From the NCBI GenBank assembly GCA_050743265.1, contig JBOGEN010000042.1, forward strand, positions 1 to 18,264: 18,264 nt of DNA, in the 5' to 3' direction. Position 1 is the stretch's first letter. Every line of letters starts with the position of its first letter. Below the pieces are notes generated by a model. The model worked only from the letters and a program-made list of their open reading frames with translations. It ran no database searches and had not been told where the DNA came from. This DNA comes from JBOGEN01 sp050743265 (GTDB lineage Bacteria > Actinomycetota > Actinomycetes > JBOGEN01). Of the stretch, positions 1 to 6,995 are shown piece after piece. A program made the position numbers and the translations under genes.

Positions 1-111
1 TCCCCCCAATGCGGCTTCTCCTCCACCGTCGAAGGCAACGAGCTCACCTACGACGAACAAGTCGCCAAACTCGAGCTCATCGTCGACACCGCCACCGAGG
101 TCTGGGGCTGA
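1..111 (+). CDS. MetE-like cobalamin-independent methionine synthase, C-terminal fragment (5' end outside window)
   Basis: Only the last 36 codons and a TGA stop are present, in frame from base 1. The peptide begins with SPQCGF and ends with KLELIVDTATEVWG. This matches the C-terminus of the MetE/UROD-type methyltransferase family, where the Cys of the (P)xCG motif is the last ligand of the catalytic zinc. Members transfer a methyl group to homocysteine or a related thiol in the cytoplasm. The stretch uses A-ending codons (CAA, GAA, AAA) more often than its neighbours do, but it is too short to argue for a different origin. Whether it is a true MetE or a short MetE-like protein cannot be told from the tail. 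It ends 137 bp before pobA, so it is probably a separate unit. Confidence 0.75.
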   Translation, partial: SPQCGFSSTVEGNELTYDEQVAKLELIVDTATEVWG

Positions 112-159
112 GCAGGCACGGGTGAGCTGCGCCGAGCTGGCCGACGGGCTCCGGCTGAG

Positions 160-174
160 TTCTGCCTAGCGGAA
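160..174 (+). promoter_or_regulatory. candidate operator upstream of pobA (15-bp imperfect palindrome)
   Basis: The sequence TTCTGCCTAGCGGAA lies 74 bp upstream of the pobA ATG. It agrees at 12 of 15 positions with each of two other sites, 7000-7014 and 13706-13720 (both read on the minus strand). All three share the half-site AGCGGAA and the same orientation relative to the downstream gene. I infer a site for the IclR-type regulator encoded at 6996-7895. Nothing in the sequence alone shows whether it activates or represses. Confidence 0.45.
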
Positions 175-248
175 GGGGCGCCCTCTGCCCGTCCCGGGTG
201 CCACGGCAGGCTGACCGCCAGCCACGGCACCGGACGGGAGGGAGACCG

Positions 249-1427
249 ATGCGGACCCAGGTCGGGATCGTCGGGGCCGGGCCCGCCGGCCTGCTCCTCT
301 CGCACCTGTTGCACCTGCGGGGCATCGACTCGGTCGTCCTCGAGGCGCGGAGCCGGGAGTACATCGAGGCGCGGGTCCGCGCGGGTGTCCTCGAGCAGGG
401 CACGGTCGACCTGCTCACCGAGGCCGGTGCGGGCGAGCGCCTGCACCGCGAGGGCCTCGTCCACGAGGGCGTCGAGCTGCGGTTCGAGGGCGAGGGCCAC
501 CGGATCGACTTCGCCGAGCTGACCGGCGGACGGACGATCACCGTGTACGGGCAGCAGGAGGTCGTGAAGGACCTCGTCGCGGCGCGCTCCGACGCGGGCG
601 GGCAGATCCTCTTCGACGTGTCGGACGTCTCCGTGCACGACGTGACGACGGACGCGCCGGTGATCCGCTTCCGCACAGCGGATGGCAGGCAGGAGGGGCT
701 GGAGGCCGACGTGGTCGCGGGCTGCGACGGGTTCCACGGCGTGTGCCGGCCGAGCGTCCCGAGCGGCGTGCTCACCGAGTACGAGACCGTCTACCCGTTC
801 GCCTGGCTCGGCATCCTGGCGCGCGCGCAGCCCTCGTCCGACGAGCTCATCTACACGCACCACCCGCGCGGGTTCTGCCTGCACAGCATGCGCTCGCCGT
901 CGGTGACGCGGCTCTACCTGCAGGTTCCTCCGGACACGGACATCGAGGAGTGGCCGGACGCGCGCGTCTGGGACGAGCTCCACGCCCGGCTCGCGACCGG
1001 GGACGGCACGTTCACCCTGCACGAGGGTCCTGTCCTGGAGAAGAGCATCGCGGCGATGCGCAGCTTCGTCACCGAGCCGATGCAGTACGGCCGGCTGTTC
1101 CTCGCCGGGGACGCCGCGCACATCGTGCCGCCGACCGGGGCCAAGGGCATGAACCTGGCGATGTCTGACGTCCGTGTGCTTGCCGAGGCGCTCACCCGCT
1201 GGTACGGCAAGGGGGACGAGTCCGGGCTGGAGGCGTACTCGACCACCTGCCTGCGGCGCGTGTGGCGGGTGCAGCACTTCTCCTGGTGGATGACCCAGCT
1301 GCTGCACCGCCTCGACCAGGACGAGTTCGCCGACCGCCTGCAGCTGTCCCACCTGCGGTACGTGACCAGCTCGCGCGCCGCCGCGACCACGCTCGCGGAG
1401 AACTACGTCGGCTCGGCCGCGGGCTGA
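249..1427 (+). CDS. pobA: 4-hydroxybenzoate 3-monooxygenase (p-hydroxybenzoate hydroxylase)
   Basis: This FAD-dependent cytoplasmic enzyme hydroxylates 4-hydroxybenzoate to protocatechuate using NAD(P)H and O2, feeding the pca genes further along the window. The 392-aa product matches the family's usual length of about 394. Visible motifs are the FAD-binding GxGxxG (residues 9-14), the R-x-R-AGVLEQG stretch (42-51), the DG motif (161-162) and the GD motif in LAGDAAHIVPPTGAKGMN (287-303). Known substrate-site residues of the Pseudomonas enzyme (Tyr201, Ser212, Arg214, Tyr222, Pro293) all have counterparts two positions later: Tyr203, Ser214, Arg216, Tyr224 and Pro295. The ATG at 249 follows a GGGAGGGAGA ribosome site; an upstream in-frame extension from 198 lacks one. 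The gene lies apart from the pca operon but carries the shared candidate operator at 160-174. Confidence 0.96.
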   Translation: MRTQVGIVGAGPAGLLLSHLLHLRGIDSVVLEARSREYIEARVRAGVLEQGTVDLLTEAGAGERLHREGLVHEGVELRFEGEGHRIDFAELTGGRTITVYGQQEVVKDLVAARSDAGGQILFDVSDVSVHDVTTDAPVIRFRTADGRQEGLEADVVAGCDGFHGVCRPSVPSGVLTEYETVYPFAWLGILARAQPSSDELIYTHHPRGFCLHSMRSPSVTRLYLQVPPDTDIEEWPDARVWDELHARLATGDGTFTLHEGPVLEKSIAAMRSFVTEPMQYGRLFLAGDAAHIVPPTGAKGMNLAMSDVRVLAEALTRWYGKGDESGLEAYSTTCLRRVWRVQHFSWWMTQLLHRLDQDEFADRLQLSHLRYVTSSRAAATTLAENYVGSAAG

Positions 1428-1459
1428 CACGCTCCGTGGTTGAACGCGACGATGAGGAC

Positions 1460-2443
1460 GTGAGCGCGCAGCGGCACGTCACGCTCTCCCGCCTCGGCCA
1501 GCAGGTCCGCATCCAGCCGACGGGCGCGGCTCTTCAGGCGTACACCGTCGACGGCACGGACCTGCTCGACGGGTTCGGCCCGCGGGAGGAGCCCGTCTCC
1601 GTATCGGGCTACCGCGGCGCCACCCTGGTGCCCTGGCCGAACCGGGTGCGCGGCGGCCGGTGGGACGACCACGGCGTCGAGCGTCAGCTCGCCGTCAACG
1701 AGCCGTCCCGCGACACCGCGAACCACGGCCTGGCCGCGGACGTCGAGTGGCAGGTCAGGGCGGAGTCCCCTGGCAGTGGGTCGCCCGAGACCGTGACGCT
1801 CGGCACCGGGGTCGGTCCGGCGCGCGGGTACCCGTACACGCTCGACGTCACCGTCACGTACGCACTGCACGCGGACGGGTTGGACGTCACTACCACGGTG
1901 GAGAACCGCGGGACGGGTGAGGCCCCGCGCGACGCCCCGTACGGGCTGGGCGTGCACCCGTACCTCTCGCTCGGGGAGGAGCGCGTGGACCTGATCCGGA
2001 TCCGGGCGGACGCGGCGACCTGGCTGGCCCCGGCGGACGACGGCATCCCGCAGAACGAGCAGCCGGTCGCGGGCAGCCCGCTCGACCTGCGGGACGGCGT
2101 ACTCCTCGGCGACCGGAGGCTCGACGACTGCGTGGGCTCGCTGGCCCGCGACGCGGACGGGCGGGCCTGGGTGCACATGGACGGGACGACGTCCGGCTGC
2201 TCCGTGTCGATGTGGCTCGGCCCGGACTACCGATGGCTCATGGTCTTCACCGGGGACGCCCTGCCGATGCCCGAGCGCCGCCGGCGGGCGGTGGCCGTCG
2301 AGCCGATGACGTGCCCGCCGGACGCGCTGCGCTCGGGCCGCGGACTGCTGCACCTCGAGCCCGGGGAGCAGCGCACGTCCCACTGGGGGCTGCGCACGTC
2401 GGGTCACACGTCCGAGCGCACAGCCGCGCGCCCGGCCGGCTGA
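1460..2443 (+). CDS. aldose 1-epimerase (mutarotase-like) family protein
   Basis: The predicted 327-aa cytoplasmic protein belongs to the galactose-mutarotase fold family, which interconverts alpha and beta anomers of free sugars or sugar phosphates. Landmarks in order are NRVRGG (61-66), His89 in TANHG, His166 in GVHPYL and the catalytic-type Glu281 in VEPMT. The two histidines and the glutamate are the expected catalytic set. The start is uncertain. GTG 1460 is preceded by GAGGA at very short spacing, while GTG 1436 is also in frame and would add eight residues. Reading frames reaching further upstream overlap pobA and are not credible. It starts about 30 bp after pobA on the same strand and may be read through from it, but a link to aromatic catabolism is not obvious. 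The substrate cannot be named. Confidence 0.85.
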   Translation: MSAQRHVTLSRLGQQVRIQPTGAALQAYTVDGTDLLDGFGPREEPVSVSGYRGATLVPWPNRVRGGRWDDHGVERQLAVNEPSRDTANHGLAADVEWQVRAESPGSGSPETVTLGTGVGPARGYPYTLDVTVTYALHADGLDVTTTVENRGTGEAPRDAPYGLGVHPYLSLGEERVDLIRIRADAATWLAPADDGIPQNEQPVAGSPLDLRDGVLLGDRRLDDCVGSLARDADGRAWVHMDGTTSGCSVSMWLGPDYRWLMVFTGDALPMPERRRRAVAVEPMTCPPDALRSGRGLLHLEPGEQRTSHWGLRTSGHTSERTAARPAG

Positions 2444-2456
2444 GGCGCCGGCCGGG
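2431..2456. terminator. GC-rich hairpin, likely bidirectional terminator
   Basis: A perfect 10-bp inverted repeat (CCCGGCCGGC at 2431-2440, GCCGGCCGGG at 2447-2456) has a 6-nt loop that contains the last bases of the epimerase stop codon. It sits between the convergent epimerase (+) and protease (-) genes. No U-tract follows, which is common for actinobacterial terminators. Confidence 0.55.
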
Positions 2457-2505
2457 GCCCGTCTGCCCGAACGCCCGGCTCAGGGCGTGTGCCCGTACGG
2501 GTGGG

Positions 2506-3681
2506 TCAGGGAGCGCGCACCAGGCCGAAGCCCCGGTCCGCCGCGTCGAGACCCGCCACCAGGTCGCCGGTGGTCGCGCTCGAGAACAGCTTGGCCAGCA
2601 CCCCGGCCGTCGGGTTCGGCAGCCCGGACGCCAGCACGTCCTCCCACCACAGCGCGGCCACGCCGGCCACATGCGGGGTGGCCATACTCGTGCCGTTGAG
2701 GCTCCGCAGCCCGCCGCCCATCCGCGCCGAGAGCACGTCCACGCCGGGCGCGCTGACCTGGGGGAACGTGTTGGAGAACCGCGCGATGCCGAGCCCGCCC
2801 GTGGTCTGCTGCAGGGCACCGACGGAGACCACGCCGTCAGCCGCGGCGGGCAGTGACACCGCGATCTCGTAGTCGGGGTCGACGTCACGGCGGCTCTCAT
2901 TGCCCGCGGCCGCGACCACGATCGTGCCGCCGCCGAACGCCTCCCGGCTGCGGACGATGCCCATGAGCGCGTCGAACATCCGCAGGTTCGCCCGGTACGC
3001 CTCGAGCGCGGCCGAGGTGGCGAGGTCCGCCGGCCAGCCCTGGTCCACCAGCCGGCGTACCAGGCCGGGGAAGTCGAAGCCGAGCGACATCGACAGCACC
3101 TGCGCGCCCTCCTGCACGGCCCACTGGATGCCGCGGAAGATCATGTCGGAGTCGCCGCTGCCGTCGTCACCGAGCACCTTGCCGATGAGCAGCTTCTGCA
3201 CCCCGCGGGCGACCCCGATCCGGGTGGCGTCGACGTCGCGGCCGATCACGGTGCCCGCGCAGTGCGTCCCGTGACCCTGCTTGTCGCCGTTCCCCGTGCC
3301 GGAGAAGTCCTGCTCGAGGATCGAGACGCCGCTGAACGCCGCGTGCGCCGCGTCGATGCCCGTGTCGAGCACGCAGCAGACGACCCCGGCGCCCGTCCGG
3401 CTCGAGACGTCGGCACCGACGGCCGTGATGCCCCACGCCGTCTGGCCCTTCGTGGCCGTTCCCTCGCTGACCGGCTCGATGAGGTGGGTGGGCATCACCG
3501 GCGCGATCGCGCGGACGTCCGGGTCACGGGACAGCCCGGCGACCTCCTTGATGTCCATGGACACCACGTCGATGCGGGGCTCACCCGGAGCCTCGGCTCC
3601 CGCCCGTACGCCGCGGGCACGCTCGAACGGACCGGCGGTGGTCGGAGCAGCAAGGTCGCGCAACACCGTGTACGTACGCAT
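2506..3681 (-). CDS. subtilisin-like serine protease (peptidase family S8), no signal peptide
   Basis: The 391-aa protein has the full subtilase catalytic set: Asp106 in VLDTGID, His137 in GHGTHCAGT, oxyanion Asn261 in AAAGNES and Ser332 in NGTSMATPHVAG. Residues 1-85 resemble a short propeptide-like lead-in, with no hydrophobic signal sequence or Tat motif. It therefore looks cytoplasmic, or exported by an unrecognised route. The ATG at 3681 is preceded by GGGGGAGG six bases upstream; extending the frame to 3732 would skip this ribosome site. The gene follows the aldehyde dehydrogenase on the same strand after 181 bp and has its own candidate promoter. Residues 205-250, between the GAQVLSMSLG strand and the Asn, carry an inserted stretch compared with minimal subtilisins. 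Substrate and role are unknown. Confidence 0.9.
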   Translation of the reverse strand: MRTYTVLRDLAAPTTAGPFERARGVRAGAEAPGEPRIDVVSMDIKEVAGLSRDPDVRAIAPVMPTHLIEPVSEGTATKGQTAWGITAVGADVSSRTGAGVVCCVLDTGIDAAHAAFSGVSILEQDFSGTGNGDKQGHGTHCAGTVIGRDVDATRIGVARGVQKLLIGKVLGDDGSGDSDMIFRGIQWAVQEGAQVLSMSLGFDFPGLVRRLVDQGWPADLATSAALEAYRANLRMFDALMGIVRSREAFGGGTIVVAAAGNESRRDVDPDYEIAVSLPAAADGVVSVGALQQTTGGLGIARFSNTFPQVSAPGVDVLSARMGGGLRSLNGTSMATPHVAGVAALWWEDVLASGLPNPTAGVLAKLFSSATTGDLVAGLDAADRGFGLVRAP

Positions 3682-3737
3682 ACGACGCCTCCCCCTCGCG
3701 CGCGGGTACACGGGGAGCGCACCCGTCGACACCCGAG

Positions 3738-3766
3738 AACGTAGCGCCGCGTACGCCGCCCGTCAC
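3738..3766 (-). promoter_or_regulatory. candidate sigma-70-type promoter of the protease gene
   Basis: Read on the minus strand, GTGACG (3766-3761) and TACGTT (3743-3738) are separated by 17 bp. They resemble the actinobacterial TTGACN and TANNNT boxes. The -10 box lies about 57 bp upstream of the protease ATG. The rest of the 181-bp gap (3682-3862) holds nothing else I recognise. Confidence 0.4.
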
Positions 3767-3862
3767 CGGGTGAGTTTTCCCAGGTCGGAGCGTGCACCGG
3801 GGCGAGTCAGGCGGTTCCGTGACACATCGCCCGAGGGACGGGAGGTCCACCCCGGGCGTGCC

Positions 3863-5320
3863 TCAGAACGGGTACGGCGCGATCGACCCGCGCAGGGTCA
3901 CCCACTGCGTCTCGGTGAAGGCATCGACGTTCGCCTGGGCACCCCCGAAGCGCGACCCCGTCCCGGACGCCCCGACGCCGCCGAACGGCGCGACCGCCTC
4001 GTCGCTGACGGTCTGGTCGTTGATGTGGACGATCCCGGAGGGGATCCGGTCGGCCAGCGCGAGCCCCTTCATCGCGTCCGCGGTGAGGATGCCGAGCGAG
4101 AGCCCGTACTCGGTGTCGGACGCGAGCGCGACGGCCTCGTCCAGCGAGGAGAACGAGGCGACCGGGGCGACAGGGCCGAAGACCTCGTCGACGTACGCGG
4201 GAGTGCCCGCGGCGCCCGCGAGCACGGTGGGCCGGTAGAAGAGGCCCTCGTACTCGCCGCCGGCCGCCAGCCGTGCCCCCGCGTCCACGCTCGCGGTCAC
4301 CAGCCCGTGGACGTGGTCGCGCTGCTTCTCGTCGATGACCGGTCCGAGGGCGACCTGCTGCGTGGCCGGGTCGCCGACGGGGAGGTGGGACGCCTTGTCC
4401 GCCAGCCGCTCGACGTACGCGTCGTGGACACGCTCGTGGACGAGGTGGCGTCCCGTGGTCATGCAGATCTGGCCCTGGTGCATGAACGAGCCGAACGCGG
4501 CCGCGGACACCGCCGCGTCGAGGTCGGCGTCGTCGAGGACGACGAGCGCGGAGTTGCCGCCGAGCTCGAGGTGCGCCCGCTTGAGGTGCCGGCCGGCCAG
4601 CTCGCCGACCGCGCGACCGGCCCGGCTGGAGCCGGTGAAGGAGATGACCGGGACGAGCGGGTCCACGACGAGGGCCTTGCCGACGTCCGCCCCGCCGGGC
4701 AGCACGTGGAGCAGGCCCTCGGGCAGCCCGGCCTCGGCGAAGACCCGGGCGAGCACGACCCCACCGCTCACCGCCGTCCGGGGGTCGGGCTTGAGCACGA
4801 CCGCGTTGCCGAGTGCCAGCGCCGGGGCGACCGAGCGGATCGAGAGGATGAGCGGGAAGTTGAACGGTGAGATCACGCCGACGACGCCGACCGGTCGCCG
4901 CCGGGCCATCGACATCCGCGGCTGGGCGGTCGCGAGCAGATCACCGTACGGCCGGCCGGGCAGGGACGCCGCCTCGTAGCACTCCTGGGCCGCGACGTGG
5001 GTCTCCAGCCCGGCTTTCGGTGGGATCGCCCCGGTCTCGCGGACGATCCAGTGATGGATCTCCTCCGCACGCTCCTCGAACAGGTCGCCGGCGCGTCGCA
5101 GGACGGCGGCACGCTCCTCGAAGCTCGTCGCCGCCCACTCCTGCTGGGCCGCCGCGGCCCGTACGGTGGCGCGTTCGAGGTCGGACGCGTCGGCGAGGCC
5201 GACCCGGCCGAGCTCCTCCCCGGTCGCCGGTGCCACCACCGGGGAGTCGCCACCGGACGGGACGACCCACCCGTCGCTCGCGAGCTTGCCGGTCCAGGTG
5301 CTGGGGTCGAGCAGGCTCAT
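3863..5320 (-). CDS. NAD(P)-dependent aldehyde dehydrogenase, benzaldehyde/vanillin dehydrogenase-like
   Basis: The 485-aa cytoplasmic enzyme oxidises an aldehyde to the acid. Motifs of the aldehyde dehydrogenase superfamily are SPFNFP with Asn154, Lys177 in VLKPDP, FTGSSRAGR (228-236), general-base Glu252 in LELGGN and nucleophile Cys286 in QGQICM. The N-terminus (LLDPSTWTGK) and overall sequence look most like actinobacterial proteins annotated as benzaldehyde or vanillin dehydrogenase. The position beside an aromatic-acid permease and pca genes supports an aromatic aldehyde such as 4-hydroxybenzaldehyde, but the substrate is inferred. ATG 5320 is chosen because AAGGAG lies six bases upstream; the alternative GTG at 5335 would place that site inside the gene. 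It is 111 bp downstream of the permease gene, a gap that holds a hairpin and a possible -10 box. Confidence 0.9.
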   Translation of the reverse strand: MSLLDPSTWTGKLASDGWVVPSGGDSPVVAPATGEELGRVGLADASDLERATVRAAAAQQEWAATSFEERAAVLRRAGDLFEERAEEIHHWIVRETGAIPPKAGLETHVAAQECYEAASLPGRPYGDLLATAQPRMSMARRRPVGVVGVISPFNFPLILSIRSVAPALALGNAVVLKPDPRTAVSGGVVLARVFAEAGLPEGLLHVLPGGADVGKALVVDPLVPVISFTGSSRAGRAVGELAGRHLKRAHLELGGNSALVVLDDADLDAAVSAAAFGSFMHQGQICMTTGRHLVHERVHDAYVERLADKASHLPVGDPATQQVALGPVIDEKQRDHVHGLVTASVDAGARLAAGGEYEGLFYRPTVLAGAAGTPAYVDEVFGPVAPVASFSSLDEAVALASDTEYGLSLGILTADAMKGLALADRIPSGIVHINDQTVSDEAVAPFGGVGASGTGSRFGGAQANVDAFTETQWVTLRGSIAPYPF

Positions 5321-5349
5321 CGCGTTCTCCTTCACAGCGCGGATGCGCA

Positions 5350-5368
5350 GCCGGGATGCGGTCCCGGC
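5350..5368. promoter_or_regulatory. 7-bp inverted repeat in the aldehyde dehydrogenase leader
   Basis: GCCGGGA (5350-5356) and TCCCGGC (5362-5368) form a perfect 7-bp stem with a 5-nt loop, 30 bp upstream of the dehydrogenase ATG. A TANNNT-like box (minus strand TACGCT, 5383-5378) lies just upstream without a clear -35. The repeat could be a terminator for the permease gene, a leader hairpin or an operator; sequence alone does not decide. Confidence 0.3.
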
Positions 5369-5431
5369 GCGGTGTTCAGCGTAAGACGGACTGGTCGGAT
5401 GCCGGGCCGGGCCGCCCGCTGATGCCGGTGG

Positions 5432-6907
5432 TCACCTGTCCCTCGCTGCCGCGGGCACAGCCCCGTGCATGGCCGCGCCCGTCCCGGCACCGCGCATCTC
5501 ACGCACGAGCGCGAACAGGACGAGGCCGGCCACGACGAGGGCGGCGTCCAGGTACAGGGCCGAGGTCCAGGCGCCGGTGGCGTCGCGCATCACGCCGGAC
5601 ACGGCCGGGGACAGCACGGCGCCGATCTCGCTGATCAGGTTCATCATCCCGAAGGCCGACCCGCGCTGGGACGGCTCGGCGATGTCGGCGGCCAGCGCGT
5701 GCCAGATCGGCTGCAGCGCGTTGAAGAACAGGCTCGCGAAGAACAGCAGCGCGGCCATCGTCCACACGTTCGGCCCGGTCGTCGACTGGTAGTACGCGAA
5801 GCCGAACGTGATCAGCGCCTGCGCCGCGGTGAACGAGAGCAGCATCGGCTTGCGGCCCCAGCCCCGGCGCATGCCGAGGTCGGAGAGCCAGCCACCTACG
5901 GGGAACCCGAGGATGCCGGCCCCCGCGTTGAACCCGGCGACGAGGGCAGCCTCCAGGAAGGAGGAGTTCGCCGCCTCGCCGACGATGGCCACCGACCAGA
6001 AGCTGAAGAACCACAGGTTCCACAGGATCGGGATGCCGGCGAGGTAGAGCAGGAACAGGTCACGGTGCTTCAGCACCGGGCGCAGCTCCTCGCCCTTCCG
6101 GGTCAGCGCGAAGAGCACGAGAACGAGGGCGAGTGCGACCTCGACGACCGCGGTCCACAGCTCACCGATGCCTGCCTGCGTGGCCAGCATGTACACGGCC
6201 ATGACCGCGAAGAACGAGACAGCCGAGTAGCCGAGCAGGTGCACGGTCGCCTTGCCGACCTGCAGCTCCTCCTCGTCCTTCCGGAAGCGCAGCCAGCACG
6301 CGGCCGCGGCCAGCAGCGTCGCGGTGCCGAGGATCCAGAACGGCATGCGCCACGCCTCGGCGCCGGACAGCAGGGCAGCACCCACCTCGACCATGTACGG
6401 CGTGCCGACGACCGCGATCGTGATGCCGATCGCGAGGCCGGTGATGACAACGCCCATCCCGGTGCTGCGCTGGCGTTCCGGCGTCACCTCCGCGATGACG
6501 CTGCGGTCGTTCGAGTAGTACGCGCCCTCGCCCAGCCCGGTGATGACACGCAGCGCGACGAACATGAGCAGCCCGGCGAACAGGCCGGTGAGGATCGTCG
6601 CGATGCCGGCCCAGAAGAGGCTGACGAGGATCAGCGTGCGGTGGCCGTACCGGTCACCGAGGTAGCCGCCGGGGAACTGCGTGAGCATGTACCCGGCGAA
6701 GAACAGCCCGCCGACGAGGCCCGCAAGCGCGTGCGGGTTCTCCGCCTCCGCGATGAACGACACCTTGTTGTCGATCATCCACGTCATCACCGGGCCCGTC
6801 AGTGCCCGGTCGGCGGCGCTGACCGTCCAGCCGACCATGAGGAAGCCCCACAGGCCGTACCAGGGTTTCCAGCCTCGCGTGGTCGCGAGCGCATCGGTGG
6901 TGGTCAT
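5432..6907 (-). CDS. MFS transporter, probable aromatic acid permease (anion:cation symporter-like)
   Basis: This 491-aa integral membrane protein of the major facilitator superfamily presumably imports an aromatic acid with protons. Motif A is present after helix 2 as GGYLGDRYGHR (80-90) and again in the second half as GGWLSDLGMRRGWGRK. RVITGLGEGAYY (120-131), following helix 4, resembles the anion:cation symporter subfamily. Hydrophobic segments suggest 14 rather than 12 helices: two extra ones (about 224-243 and 250-269) lie in what is normally the central cytoplasmic loop. ATG 6907 has a weak GGAG upstream. The gene lies 88 bp downstream of the IclR regulator gene and carries the shared candidate operator 92 bp before its start. 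Substrate is inferred from context: 4-hydroxybenzoate, protocatechuate, vanillate and benzoate are all possible. Confidence 0.88.
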   Translation of the reverse strand: MTTTDALATTRGWKPWYGLWGFLMVGWTVSAADRALTGPVMTWMIDNKVSFIAEAENPHALAGLVGGLFFAGYMLTQFPGGYLGDRYGHRTLILVSLFWAGIATILTGLFAGLLMFVALRVITGLGEGAYYSNDRSVIAEVTPERQRSTGMGVVITGLAIGITIAVVGTPYMVEVGAALLSGAEAWRMPFWILGTATLLAAAACWLRFRKDEEELQVGKATVHLLGYSAVSFFAVMAVYMLATQAGIGELWTAVVEVALALVLVLFALTRKGEELRPVLKHRDLFLLYLAGIPILWNLWFFSFWSVAIVGEAANSSFLEAALVAGFNAGAGILGFPVGGWLSDLGMRRGWGRKPMLLSFTAAQALITFGFAYYQSTTGPNVWTMAALLFFASLFFNALQPIWHALAADIAEPSQRGSAFGMMNLISEIGAVLSPAVSGVMRDATGAWTSALYLDAALVVAGLVLFALVREMRGAGTGAAMHGAVPAAARDR

Positions 6908-6950
6908 CGGGGGCTCCGGCTGGCTCGGGGACGACGGGCGGCCACCCGCC

Positions 6951-6978
6951 GTTTGCCGAAGTACCTTGAGGGTTTGCC
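6951..6978. repeat. GTTTGCC direct repeat, 21-bp spacing, upstream of the MFS gene
   Basis: GTTTGCC occurs at 6951-6957 and 6972-6978, two helical turns apart, between the IclR stop codon and the permease start. The phasing would suit a protein binding one face of the DNA. The repeat is short and may be chance. Confidence 0.2.
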
Positions 6979-6995
6979 CGGGTATGTGCCCTCGC

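Noticed and set aside
669..683. TTCCGCACAGCGGAT, a 13/15 match to the shared operator motif inside pobA
   Set aside because: It lies in the middle of a well-conserved coding region, 420 bp after the start, and probably reflects codon use. It is kept here because it shows how easily such matches arise.
3281..4870. 529-codon open frame on the plus strand
   Set aside because: It is antisense to the protease and aldehyde dehydrogenase genes, both of which have complete catalytic motifs; composition is typical of a shadow frame.
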